DNA of 64,000 bases from JANLVI01 sp031363915 (lineage in GTDB: Bacteria; Vulcanimicrobiota; Vulcanimicrobiia; Vulcanimicrobiales; Vulcanimicrobiaceae). This document shows, one piece after another, positions 34,886-43,793 of the stretch; the stretch's first letter is position 1, and each line of letters starts with the position of its first letter. The position numbers and the translations under genes were made by a program. Under the pieces are notes generated by a model that searched no databases, was not told the DNA's origin, and saw only the letters and a list, made by a program, of their open reading frames with translations. The stretch spans positions 1 to 64,000 of the forward strand of contig JANLVI010000035.1 of assembly GCA_031363915.1 (NCBI GenBank). Direction: 5' to 3'.

Positions 34886-35576
34886 ATATCGTGCGTTCGA
34901 TCCAGGCGATCGAGCGAGCGAGAATCTCGGGATTCTTTTCGTTGAAAAGCGTCATGCCGGCCGAGGACGTGTCGTCATAGGCATGGGCTTCTGCGGGATA
35001 GGACGCCGACTGCAAGAACGACGGGACCGCTCCGGCGCTCAGCGCATCGGCGGCACCGTACAGCAAATAAATCGACCGCGGCGCAAACGGGCCGCTCCCC
35101 GCGAGATCTCGCGCCTGGCCCTCATCGAGGCTGATGAGGACGGTGGATGCGGAACCCCAGCCGCGCCCGGACGCCGCGTACGCGAGGTCCGAACCCAGAC
35201 CCACGCCGATCATGGCGAGCCGACCGGCATCGCTCTTCGGTTGACGCGCAAGAAAAGCAAGCGAAGCCCGCACGTCGCCCGGATAACTCAGCGGCGAACG
35301 TAAGTCTGAGTCGCTCGGTTGGAGCAGGTCGGCCCGCATATCTTGACGGACAGATTCGCCGTGCCCGCGCAAATCCACCGCAAGAAGCCCCCATCCGCGC
35401 GAGCGGAACGCCGCGATGTACGGGTCCCAAATGGAACGATCGGAACGGAAGTCATGCAACAGCAAAACGGACGTATGGCCGTTCTCACGCGGCTCCCAAT
35501 AGGTCCCACGCAAATGCACGCTGTCGTCCGTAAGGAACGTTACGCTGCGCGCGTGCGCGTCGGTCGTTTGAGACAT
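34884..35576 (-). CDS. Cytoplasmic alpha/beta hydrolase
   Basis: A protein of 230 residues of the dienelactone hydrolase/acyl-peptidase-like fold. Strand and loop marks are VLLLHDFRSDRSIWDPYI (oxyanion region) and LAVDLRGHGESV. The nucleophile elbow reads IGVGLGSDLA, that is G-x-G-x-G with Gly where the catalytic Ser is expected, so catalysis by this elbow is doubtful. A later YLLYGAADALSAG block would carry the acid. ATG 35576 avoids the upstream Arg-rich shadow. It is divergent from the SDR gene, 32 bases apart. Confidence 0.78.
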   Translation of the reverse strand: MSQTTDAHARSVTFLTDDSVHLRGTYWEPRENGHTSVLLLHDFRSDRSIWDPYIAAFRSRGWGLLAVDLRGHGESVRQDMRADLLQPSDSDLRSPLSYPGDVRASLAFLARQPKSDAGRLAMIGVGLGSDLAYAASGRGWGSASTVLISLDEGQARDLAGSGPFAPRSIYLLYGAADALSAGAVPSFLQSASYPAEAHAYDDTSSAGMTLFNEKNPEILARSIAWIERTI

Positions 35577-35608
35577 TACTTTGTCGAAACTACGAACGAA
35601 ACGAAGGT

Positions 35609-36352
35609 ATGTCCTCTCGTCTCGCACTCGTAACCGGCGCGGCGGCCGGTCTCGCGCGCGGTCTCGCGCTCGCGCTCGCACGTTCGGGCTATCGTATCGC
35701 GTTCACCTACCGTCCCGGCGGCACATCGCCTGAGGCGACGCTCGCTCACGTCCGCGCGCATGACCCCGAGGCGCTCGCCGTTGCCGCCGATCACGGCGCC
35801 CCGGGGACGGGTGCGGTCGTCGTGGATGCGGTCGAGCGCGCGCGCGGACCGATCGACGTGCTGGTCCACGCGGTAGGACCGATCGTCGTTAAGCGCTTTG
35901 AAAACTCGACGCTTGCCGACTATCGCGCGATGGTCGCGGGGAATTTAGACTCAGCGGTGGAGCTTGCGTTCGCGCTCGCGCCCGGTATGCGCGAACGGCG
36001 TTTCGGGCGACTCGTCTTTTTCGGCATGAACGGTTCGCACGTCACGCTCCCCGCACGGGGGATGTCGCTGTACGGCGCAGCCAAAGCCGGTGTCGTCACG
36101 TTTGCGCGCGCGCTTGCCCTCGAAGAAGCGGCATATGGGATCACGAGTAACGTGATCGAGCCCGGTGACATCCGCGATAAAAACGCCGACCGCGCGACCG
36201 CGCGCGCGACCGAGGCCAATAATCCGACCGGCCATTCGGGTTCGTGGGAAGATATCGGCGATGCGGTCCGGTTTCTCGTCTCCGACGATGCCGGATATTT
36301 CAACGGCATGGTGCTCGGCGTGAACGGCGGCCTGGTGGAGTCGCACGAGTAA
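35609..36352 (+). CDS. Short-chain dehydrogenase/reductase (FabG-like)
   Basis: A protein of 247 residues with a Rossmann fold. The cofactor motif is LVTGAAAGLARGLALAL (G-x3-G-x-G), the active-site Tyr and Lys are in SLYGAAKAGVV, and a Ser/Asn triad residue lies in FFGMNGSHVTLP. The C-terminal GMVLGVNGGLVE is usual for FabG-like reductases. The substrate is unknown. Its stop overlaps the next start (TAATG at 36350-36354), making it the first gene of a tightly packed run reaching to TldE. Confidence 0.88.
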   Translation: MSSRLALVTGAAAGLARGLALALARSGYRIAFTYRPGGTSPEATLAHVRAHDPEALAVAADHGAPGTGAVVVDAVERARGPIDVLVHAVGPIVVKRFENSTLADYRAMVAGNLDSAVELAFALAPGMRERRFGRLVFFGMNGSHVTLPARGMSLYGAAKAGVVTFARALALEEAAYGITSNVIEPGDIRDKNADRATARATEANNPTGHSGSWEDIGDAVRFLVSDDAGYFNGMVLGVNGGLVESHE

Positions 36353-37845
36353 TGATGATCTTCGTGTACGTGGTCGTCGCTGCGATCACCCTGATGCGCA
36401 TCATCGCCGCGTACCACGTTCCGCTCACCGGCGATGAAGCGTACTACTGGGAGTGGAGCCGCCACCTCGCCTTCGGCTATGTCGATCATCCGCCGATGGT
36501 CGCCTGGACGATCGCGCTTTTTTCTCCGTTCGGCGTCACGCCGGGCGCGATTCGCCTCGGTTTCGTCGCCTGCGGATTGATCGCAACGCTCGCAGGCGCG
36601 GCGGCGGCAACGGACCTTGCCGGCGGCGATCGTCGCGCTGGTGCCGTCACGGCCGTTGCCTTCTCGCTCACGCCGCTCTTTTCGCTTGCGTTCGGGAGCG
36701 CGACGCCTGATGGTCCGTATCTTGCCGCGTGGACGGTCTCGCTCTGGCTTGCGGTGCGCGCGTTCCAGTCGCGTCGGCCGATCGACTTTGCGCTGCTCGG
36801 TGCGGCGATGGGAATCGCGCTGCTCACACGCTTTTTTGCCGCCGCCCTCGTCTTCGGCATCGCGATGTACGCGCTCGCACCGGCACGCCGTCTGCTGTGG
36901 GGGGCGGGACTGTGGATCGCCTTTACGATTGCGGCCGTCGTCTACGCGCCGTTCATCGTGTGGAATGCGATGCACGATTGGGTGACGTTCGATTTTACGT
37001 TCGTCGGTCGGCACGTGCGGCATCTTTCGTGGAAGGGCGCCTTCACGCTCTACGCGATCAACGCCGGTGCGTATTCGCCCGGGCTCTGGATCGGTGCGAT
37101 CGTGTGCGCGATTCGACCGCGCAGCGCACTGCTCGCGTGGACGGCGCTGCCGCTGCTCGGTCTTTTGACGTTGCTCGCGTTTTTCGAGCCGGTCGAGATT
37201 CACTGGATGTTCGGACCGTACGCCTCGCTTTGTATCGCGCTCGGCCTTGCGTACGTCAAACTCGCATCGCGCATGCGCGTGGTATGGGCATGTGCCTCGG
37301 TGGTTCCGGCGCTGCTCCTCGTGCCGATGATTTTCGTTGCGGCGGTCGCTCCGGGGCCGATCTATCAGGCCTTTCGCAATACCGGCTCGTCGCTGCGCAA
37401 TACCGGGCCTTTTGAAATTTTCACGTTCTGGCCGCTCGCGCAAGACGTGCGCAAGATCGCCGATAAAAACGATTCGGTCGTCATGACCGACGGTTACGGA
37501 CTCTCTGCGCTGCTCGATTTCAACGCGGGCGTCGCGCCGGTCGTCATCGGCTACAACTGGCAAGGACGCGAATCGCGGCGCTGGTATCCGGCGAGCAATC
37601 AGCCCAAGCGCGCGCTCTTCGTCGATAAAGAAACGCTTGCGAGTCGGCCCGACTTTGCGGCGCGGCTCGCTCTCGCGTGCGACCGTGTCGTGCCGGCGCC
37701 GTCGCTTTCTTACAGTTATGCCGGCGTGCCGCCGCGCGCCTATTATCTAACGTGGTGCGAGGGCATGAAGCCCGAGGGCATTCGCCTCTTGCGTTGGGAG
37801 GCGCCAGGCGAAGAGGAGGTCGCGGCGGTCGCGTCCGCGCGATGA
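36352..37845 (+). CDS. Glycosyltransferase family 39 (ArnT/PMT-like) membrane protein
   Basis: A protein of 497 residues with 10-12 transmembrane helices. The first periplasmic loop has VPLTGDEAYYWEWSRHLAF and GYVDHPPMVAWTIAL, the acidic catalytic loop of GT-C mannosyl/arabinosyl transferases (DExYYxxW). A soluble C-terminal domain follows from about residue 340. Such enzymes move sugars from polyprenyl phosphate to lipids or proteins outside the membrane. It overlaps the SDR stop by one base and the next start by ATGA. Confidence 0.88.
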   Translation: MMIFVYVVVAAITLMRIIAAYHVPLTGDEAYYWEWSRHLAFGYVDHPPMVAWTIALFSPFGVTPGAIRLGFVACGLIATLAGAAAATDLAGGDRRAGAVTAVAFSLTPLFSLAFGSATPDGPYLAAWTVSLWLAVRAFQSRRPIDFALLGAAMGIALLTRFFAAALVFGIAMYALAPARRLLWGAGLWIAFTIAAVVYAPFIVWNAMHDWVTFDFTFVGRHVRHLSWKGAFTLYAINAGAYSPGLWIGAIVCAIRPRSALLAWTALPLLGLLTLLAFFEPVEIHWMFGPYASLCIALGLAYVKLASRMRVVWACASVVPALLLVPMIFVAAVAPGPIYQAFRNTGSSLRNTGPFEIFTFWPLAQDVRKIADKNDSVVMTDGYGLSALLDFNAGVAPVVIGYNWQGRESRRWYPASNQPKRALFVDKETLASRPDFAARLALACDRVVPAPSLSYSYAGVPPRAYYLTWCEGMKPEGIRLLRWEAPGEEEVAAVASAR

Positions 37846-38384
37846 TCGACTATATTCCGCTTACGGTGACGGCCGGCGCCAAGCGGACCACAGCGGAACT
37901 GCGCGTGCTCGCAAGTGGACGCATGTCGGATCTCGGCTATCCGTACGTCGCAACCGAATTTTCGCCGAACGGCAGCGGCTGCCGGTTCGATGTGATCGGT
38001 CTTGGCCGCTACACGCGCCAAGTGCGGATCTACGAAATCAAAGCCTCGCGCGCGGATTTCTTGCGTGACTCGAAGTGGGAAAAATACCTGGCCTACTGCA
38101 CGCACTTCAGTATCGTCTGCGCCGCGGGAATCGTGCAACGCTGGGAACTGCCGCGCGAGGTCGGACTGATCGAATACGGCAGCCCGGCGTTTGAGAAAAT
38201 GCTCGCAAATCGGCGTTACGGCTTTTGCCTGCAGCCGCAAGACGCGCTGCGGACCTCGCGTCCCGCCCGCCGTCTGCGCGCGCATGTCCCGGACCGCGAG
38301 TGGATCGCGATCCTCGAGCGGATGGCGTTTACGGCGACGGTGGCCGCCGAACCGCCGCTCTTCCGCGACGGCGCCGGTATTTAA
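37842..38384 (+). CDS. MmcB-like DNA repair protein (restriction-endonuclease-like fold)
   Basis: A protein of 180 residues. The core GCRFDVIGLGRYTRQVRIYE followed by IKASRADFLRDSKWEKYLAY matches the MmcB/DUF family of PD-(D/E)xK nuclease-like proteins, with Asp in RFDVI and the E-x-K pair in YEIKASR. MmcB of Caulobacter is linked to DNA damage repair. The start overlaps the GT39 stop (ATGA). The function in this operon is unclear. Catalytic activity is inferred from the retained D...ExK residues. Confidence 0.75.
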   Translation: MIDYIPLTVTAGAKRTTAELRVLASGRMSDLGYPYVATEFSPNGSGCRFDVIGLGRYTRQVRIYEIKASRADFLRDSKWEKYLAYCTHFSIVCAAGIVQRWELPREVGLIEYGSPAFEKMLANRRYGFCLQPQDALRTSRPARRLRAHVPDREWIAILERMAFTATVAAEPPLFRDGAGI

Positions 38385-38426
38385 GTGTAAGGGGAATCGC
38401 TGGTCGGAATCGGCAAATCGAGCACC

Positions 38427-40931
38427 GTGAGTCGTTCGTTTCCGCTTCCTGGTTCGCGCCCGCAGTACGGGCCCGACAAATCTGTTGATATCCTCCACAT
38501 CGATCTGCATGTGACGCCGGACCTGGAGCGCAAGACGCTCGCGGGCGTCTGTACGACAAACATCGAGGCCATCGACGAGGGTGTACGCGAGCTGCGATTC
38601 GACGCGGTCGACCTCGCGATCGTAAGCGTACGCGATGAAAAGGGGGCGGCGCTCGTCTACCGATCGACGAGCGAACATCTCGTCGTTACGTTCGCCGCAC
38701 CGCTCGTAGCGCGCGAGAACGCGACGATCGTCGTCACGTATCGCGTCGAGCAGGCGCGCCGCGGGCTCTACTTCGTCGACGAGCCGCGCCACGTATGGAC
38801 GCAGAGCCAAGATTCCGACGCGCGGTTCTGGTTTCCGTGCGTCGACTACCCTTCGGAAAAGCAAACGACGTCGACGACGATCGTCGTCCCACGCGGACTC
38901 TTCGCACTCGGCAACGGCGCGCTCGTCGATCGCCGCGATGAGGGAGAGATGACCGTCTTCCGCTACGAACAGCGGATCCCGCACGCGACGTATCTGATGA
39001 CGATGGTCGCGGGGCCGTTTGCCGAGGTCGAACAGCAGGCCGGCGTCCCGCTGTGGTACTACGTGCATCCCGGACGCGAAGCCGAGGGCGAACGGTCGTT
39101 CGGAAAAACGGCAAAAATGATCGAGACCTTCGAGCGCGTGATCGGCGTGCCGTATCCGTACGAACGCTATTCGCAGATCGCCGTCTCCGAATTCATCTTC
39201 GGCGGAATGGAGAATACCGGCGCGACTACGCTGACCGACCGCACCCTTCACGACGAGCGCGCGTCTCTCGATTTTGCAAGCGAACCGCTCGTCTCGCACG
39301 AACTCGCACATCAGTGGTTCGGTGATTTGCTGACCTGTCGCGACTGGTCGCAAGCCTGGCTCAACGAAGGCTTCGCGACTTATTTCGAAGCCGTCTTTAA
39401 AGAAGCGGATCTGGGTTGGGACGAGTACGCCTACGATATTCACGGACTCGTCGCGGACTACGTGCACGAAGACGGCGACCGCTACCGGCGTCCGATCGTC
39501 TGCAACGCGTACCGCGATCCGATCGAACTCTTCGATGCGCACCTGTATCAAAAGGGCGGCGCTGTCTTGCACATGCTGCGCGGCGAACTCGGCTGGGAGC
39601 GCATGCAACGCTCGTTACGTCGCTACGTCGAAGATAACGCCACGCTCAGCGTCGAGACGATCGACCTCGTGCGTGCGATCGAATACACGACCGGCCGCAA
39701 TTTGCGCCAGTTCTTCGTGCAGTGGTTCGAACGCGGCGGTCATCCGCAACTCTCGATCTCCTCGAAGTACGATGCTGAGAAGAAACTGCTCGTGCTCGAT
39801 ATCGCGCAGCAACAGTCGATCGACGATGCCTCTCCGGCCTACGCGTTCGAGGTAAACGTCGGTGTGGTTTCTGCCAAACCCGGTGCCTTCACGCCGAATT
39901 TCGGAGATGGAACGCTCGCAGGTGAGGCGCGTACGCGCCTCCACGTTTCGCGCGCGCTCGAGTCCTTTGCGATCTCGTGCCCGAGTGAGCCCGCTCTTGT
40001 GCGTTTCGATCCCGGTGCCTACATTTTGGCCGAAGTGACCTACACGTTCTCGGCCGACATGCTCGTGAGGATCCTGACCTGCGATCCGGATCCCTCCGCA
40101 CGCATCCGCGCCGCCGAAGCGCTCGGCAAAGACGGCGCGCGCATCGCACGTGAAGCGCTGGCGACGGCCCTGCACGAGGAACCGTTCTGGGGCGTCGCCG
40201 CGGAAGTCGCGACCGTTCTCGGTTCGATGCGCGCGCCCGCGGCGCGTGCGGCGCTCATCGCGAACGCCGCGCATCCGCATCCAAAAGTGCGGCGTGCTAT
40301 TGCGACGGCTCTGGGCAATTACCGCGGCGCCGATGTCGCAGATGCCCTGCTCGCGATGCGCGAAGACGCGTCATACTTCGTCGCTGCATCCGCCTACGAA
40401 TCGCTCGGGAAGACGCGTGATGCGCGCGCCTTTGACGCGCTCGTTGTGGGTTGTGCCGTTCCATCGTGGCTCTCGACGATCGCGGCCGGCGCACTGCGCG
40501 GTCTTGCCGAACTCGCCGACGCGCGTGCGGTTTTGCCATTGATCGAGGCGTCGCGTGCGGCGCACGCCGAAGCACATCGGCGCGCCGCGATTAAAGCGCT
40601 AGCGCGTGCTGGCGCGCTCGTCGAGAGCGAACGCACGCGGATCGTCGATACGCTCGCGCCGCTGCTCGAGGACCCGGCGTATTTTATTCGTTTTTCCACG
40701 ATTGCGGCTGCCGAAGCGCTCGGCGATGCGCGCCTGCTCGGCGCACTCGATCGCGCGGCGCAAGCGGAGATCGACGGGCGCCTGCGGCGCGATGCGGCAG
40801 AGGCTTCGGTTCGCATCCGCGAAGCGCAGACGGTTCCCGCCGAGGTGAGCCGCATGCGCACCGAACTCGATGCATTGCGCGATGAAGTCCGAACGATGCG
40901 AACGCGCATCGATGAACTCACGACGAAGTGA
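38427..40931 (+). CDS. Cytoplasmic M1-family aminopeptidase with HEAT-like repeats
   Basis: A protein of 834 residues without a signal peptide. The M1 module carries FGGMENTGATT (near residue 260) and the zinc site HELAH at 291-295 with Glu314 in NEGFATYFE. From about residue 540 HEAT/PBS-lyase-like repeats run to a short coiled coil (RMRTELDALRDEVRTMRTRI). It is a paralogue of the exported enzyme at 8.1-10.6 kb. Start is GTG 38427. Its stop overlaps the next start as GTGA. It should remove N-terminal residues from cytosolic peptides. Confidence 0.93.
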   Translation: MSRSFPLPGSRPQYGPDKSVDILHIDLHVTPDLERKTLAGVCTTNIEAIDEGVRELRFDAVDLAIVSVRDEKGAALVYRSTSEHLVVTFAAPLVARENATIVVTYRVEQARRGLYFVDEPRHVWTQSQDSDARFWFPCVDYPSEKQTTSTTIVVPRGLFALGNGALVDRRDEGEMTVFRYEQRIPHATYLMTMVAGPFAEVEQQAGVPLWYYVHPGREAEGERSFGKTAKMIETFERVIGVPYPYERYSQIAVSEFIFGGMENTGATTLTDRTLHDERASLDFASEPLVSHELAHQWFGDLLTCRDWSQAWLNEGFATYFEAVFKEADLGWDEYAYDIHGLVADYVHEDGDRYRRPIVCNAYRDPIELFDAHLYQKGGAVLHMLRGELGWERMQRSLRRYVEDNATLSVETIDLVRAIEYTTGRNLRQFFVQWFERGGHPQLSISSKYDAEKKLLVLDIAQQQSIDDASPAYAFEVNVGVVSAKPGAFTPNFGDGTLAGEARTRLHVSRALESFAISCPSEPALVRFDPGAYILAEVTYTFSADMLVRILTCDPDPSARIRAAEALGKDGARIAREALATALHEEPFWGVAAEVATVLGSMRAPAARAALIANAAHPHPKVRRAIATALGNYRGADVADALLAMREDASYFVAASAYESLGKTRDARAFDALVVGCAVPSWLSTIAAGALRGLAELADARAVLPLIEASRAAHAEAHRRAAIKALARAGALVESERTRIVDTLAPLLEDPAYFIRFSTIAAAEALGDARLLGALDRAAQAEIDGRLRRDAAEASVRIREAQTVPAEVSRMRTELDALRDEVRTMRTRIDELTTK

Positions 40932-42382
40932 GGCGCATTCTCGCTGCAGCGATCGCGTGCGCGATCGTCTCGGCGTGCGCGTCTAAGAGCGCGCCGACGC
41001 GGACGATGGCCGCCTCCGCGGCAACGCTGCCTGTCGCGCCCACGCATGCGGGTCCTGCGTGGTCGGAAAGCGACCGGCGTCGTCTGCGTGAGCGGCTCGC
41101 GCAGACCGCAGCGCCGCTTGCTGATGCGGGCGTCGCAATCGTTGCCTCCGATGGGACGTTGCTCTACGGCCGTCACGAACGCACGGCGTACGTGCCGGCC
41201 TCCACGCTCAAAACGCTCGTCGCAGCGGCGGCGCTCGAAACGCTTGGGGCGTCGTTTCGTTTTCCAACCGAGCTGCTTTCGAGCGGCGCGCCGCGCAACG
41301 GCGCGATCGAGGATCTGTATTTGGTCGGCAGCGGCGATCCATCGCTCACGAGCGACGATTTGCGCGGTGGTGCCGGAGCGCTCGCGCGCGCTGGAGTCGC
41401 GCGCGTGCTCGGTCAAACGACCGTGGATGCCAGTGCCTTCGCGCAGCGCGAGATCAATCCCGAATGGGATCCGAACGACCTGCAATACGGCTACGCCGCG
41501 GGGACGAGCGCACTCTCGCTCGACGAGGGCACCGTTGCGATCACGTTGCAGCCGACCAGCCCCGGTTCCATGGCGCACGTCAAAGTCGAACCGGCGGGCG
41601 ATGCCGTGGCCGTGAGCGGCCACGCTCTCACCGGCTACGGAACGTCGCTCACGATCGAACGCGATCCCAAGCGCAACGTGTTTACGATCGACGGCCGGAT
41701 CAACGTGGGAGTGGAACAGACGTTTTACCGCCCCGTCGTCGATCTGCCGGAATATGCGGGCCGCGTGTTGCACTCGATGCTGAGTGCGCGTGGGATCGAA
41801 ACGGTGCCGGGCGTGCGCATAGGCGTTGCACCGCTGGCCGCGCACGCGCTGTGGCTGCATCGTTCTGCACCGTTACGTGACCTGATCGCGCGCATGCTCG
41901 TCACCTCAGACAATCACTATGCCGAACAGCTTCTGCGCACGATCGGGGCCGAACGCGGACGCGCGACGGAAGCGAGCGGCGCACTCGTCGAACGCGCGAT
42001 GCTCGTGCGCGACGCCGTCGATCCGATTGGGCTGCACGTCGTTGACGGGAGCGGCCTTGCGCCGACGAATCGCGTCGCGCCGATCACCTTCGCACTGCTC
42101 CTCGCTCGCGTGCAGCACGAAACGATCGCGGGCGACCTGCTGCGCGGCCTGCCGCGTGCGGGGATCGAGGGAACCGTGCGTTATCGCCGTCTCTCCAAAG
42201 CCCTGGGTCGGGTGCGTGCCAAGAGCGGACACATCGCGGGCGTCAACGCGCTCGTTGGGTACGTTAGTACGGATCACCACGGCCGTGTCGCCTTTGCGGT
42301 GCTCGTCAATGCGGCCGACCCCGATAGCGAAGCGATCGAAAACGGGATCGACCGCAGTCTCGATGCGCTCGCGGCATCATGA
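40928..42382 (+). CDS. dacB: D-alanyl-D-alanine carboxypeptidase/endopeptidase, PBP4 (S13) type, lipoprotein
   Basis: A protein of 484 residues. The signal peptide ends in the lipobox VSAC with Cys17, so membrane anchoring is likely. The penicilloyl-serine motifs are STLK (Ser92-Lys95), TSDN in MLVTSDNHYAEQLL, and KSGHIAG in place of KTG. The class C insert between motifs 1 and 2 is present. PBP4 enzymes trim and cut peptidoglycan cross-links. It starts at GTG 40928, overlapping the M1 peptidase stop, and is followed 10 bases later by tldD. Peptidoglycan peptides may be the link to its peptidase neighbours. Confidence 0.93.
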   Translation: MRRILAAAIACAIVSACASKSAPTRTMAASAATLPVAPTHAGPAWSESDRRRLRERLAQTAAPLADAGVAIVASDGTLLYGRHERTAYVPASTLKTLVAAAALETLGASFRFPTELLSSGAPRNGAIEDLYLVGSGDPSLTSDDLRGGAGALARAGVARVLGQTTVDASAFAQREINPEWDPNDLQYGYAAGTSALSLDEGTVAITLQPTSPGSMAHVKVEPAGDAVAVSGHALTGYGTSLTIERDPKRNVFTIDGRINVGVEQTFYRPVVDLPEYAGRVLHSMLSARGIETVPGVRIGVAPLAAHALWLHRSAPLRDLIARMLVTSDNHYAEQLLRTIGAERGRATEASGALVERAMLVRDAVDPIGLHVVDGSGLAPTNRVAPITFALLLARVQHETIAGDLLRGLPRAGIEGTVRYRRLSKALGRVRAKSGHIAGVNALVGYVSTDHHGRVAFAVLVNAADPDSEAIENGIDRSLDALAAS

Positions 42383-42392
42383 GGAAGCAGCA

Positions 42393-43793
42393 ATGACTGG
42401 TCTGGATCCGGCTCTCTTGGAAACATTGCTCGCGCGAGCGCTGCGGCGTGGCGGCGACTATGCCGACATTTTTTTCGAACGTAAGCGCTCGCAAAGTTTT
42501 CGCCTGCAGGACGGCAAAATTCACGAAGCCTCGGTCGGGATGACGATGGGCGCGGGGATCCGTGTGATCAGCGGGGAGCGCTCCGGCTACGCGCATAGCG
42601 ACGATCTCTCGCCCGAATCCCTCGCCGCGGCTGCCGACGTCGCGGCGCTGATCGCGGGCGACCCGAACGCTCCGGCGCGCAGCATCGCGATTGCGGCGCG
42701 CGCGGTACCAGCGATGTACGACCGTTTCGATGAAGCACCGATCGACGCGGCGATCATCGTCGACTATCTGTACCGTGCCGATACGGCCGCACGTGCGATC
42801 GACGCGCGCATCGATGCGGTCAACGTTTCGTTCTCAAGCGAACTGCAAGAAGTGCAGATCGCAGCGAGCGACGGGCGTCTGGTGTACGACCGGCGGCCGC
42901 TCTTGACGCTCGGCGTTCAGGCCCTCGGCACGCACGAGGGACGTCGCGCAAACGGTTATTACGGTGACGGCGGCCGCATCGGGATCGACTTCTTCCGGAC
43001 GACAACACCGGAGTCGATCGCGCAGCGATCCGGCCGGATCGCCGCAACGAATCTCGATGCGCGCGAAGCACCCGCCGGCGAAATGCCGGTCGTGGTGGGC
43101 GGCGGCGGCGGGGGCGTCCTCTTGCACGAAGCGGTCGGCCACGGACTCGAATCGGATTTCAATCGGCACGGCACCTCGCTCTATAGCGGACGCATTGGCG
43201 AACGCGTAGCAAGCGATCTCGTCACGATTTACGACGACGGCAACTTGCACGGCGAACGCGGTTCGCTCGCCGTCGACGATGAAGGCACGCCCGGTCAGCA
43301 CAAAGTGCTCGTCGAACGTGGCATCTTGCGCGGCTACATGCAAGATCATCTTAACGGAACGCTCATGGGCGTGCCGTCGACGGGCAGCGGGCGACGCCAA
43401 TCCTTCCGGGTGATGCCGCAGCCGCGCATGTGCAACACGCATATGCCGCCGGGTGAATCGACCTTCGATGAGATCATCGCATCGGTCGATCGCGGCGTCT
43501 ATGCGACTTCGTTTGCAGGCGGTCAAGTCGAGATCAGCAAAGGCGATTTCGTATTCATGGTCGCTGAAGGCTACTTGATCGAAGGCGGCAAGATCACAGC
43601 GCCCATTCGCGGGGCGACGCTTATCGGGAACGGCCCGGAGGCGATGACCAAAGTGACGATGGTCGGCAACGACGCGCGGCTTGCGAATCGTTCGTATACC
43701 TGCGGAAAAGGCGGGCAGTACGTTCCCGTCGGCGTCGGCATGCCGACGGTCAAACTCTCGAGCTGCATCGTTGGAGGTTCGCGTGTCGGATAG
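42393..43793 (+). CDS. tldD: TldD metalloprotease subunit
   Basis: A protein of 466 residues. It carries the zinc site HEAVGH (residues 245-250) within GGGGGGVLLHEAVGHGLESD and the downstream Cys-containing block RVMPQPRMCNTHMPPGE typical of TldD, with a third ligand expected there. TldD pairs with TldE to degrade unfolded peptides and to mature modified peptides such as microcin B17. ATG 42393 follows GAGGAAG at 42381-42387. Its end overlaps the tldE start by 11 bases. No modified-peptide precursor is visible nearby. Confidence 0.95.
   Translation: MTGLDPALLETLLARALRRGGDYADIFFERKRSQSFRLQDGKIHEASVGMTMGAGIRVISGERSGYAHSDDLSPESLAAAADVAALIAGDPNAPARSIAIAARAVPAMYDRFDEAPIDAAIIVDYLYRADTAARAIDARIDAVNVSFSSELQEVQIAASDGRLVYDRRPLLTLGVQALGTHEGRRANGYYGDGGRIGIDFFRTTTPESIAQRSGRIAATNLDAREAPAGEMPVVVGGGGGGVLLHEAVGHGLESDFNRHGTSLYSGRIGERVASDLVTIYDDGNLHGERGSLAVDDEGTPGQHKVLVERGILRGYMQDHLNGTLMGVPSTGSGRRQSFRVMPQPRMCNTHMPPGESTFDEIIASVDRGVYATSFAGGQVEISKGDFVFMVAEGYLIEGGKITAPIRGATLIGNGPEAMTKVTMVGNDARLANRSYTCGKGGQYVPVGVGMPTVKLSSCIVGGSRVG

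Noticed and set aside
35920..37563. A 547-residue minus-strand frame
   Set aside because: Highly charged low-complexity shadow of the SDR and GT39 genes, with no recognisable motif.
37743..39608. A 621-residue minus-strand frame
   Set aside because: Antisense shadow of the MmcB-like and M1 peptidase genes, whose motifs and overlaps are convincing.
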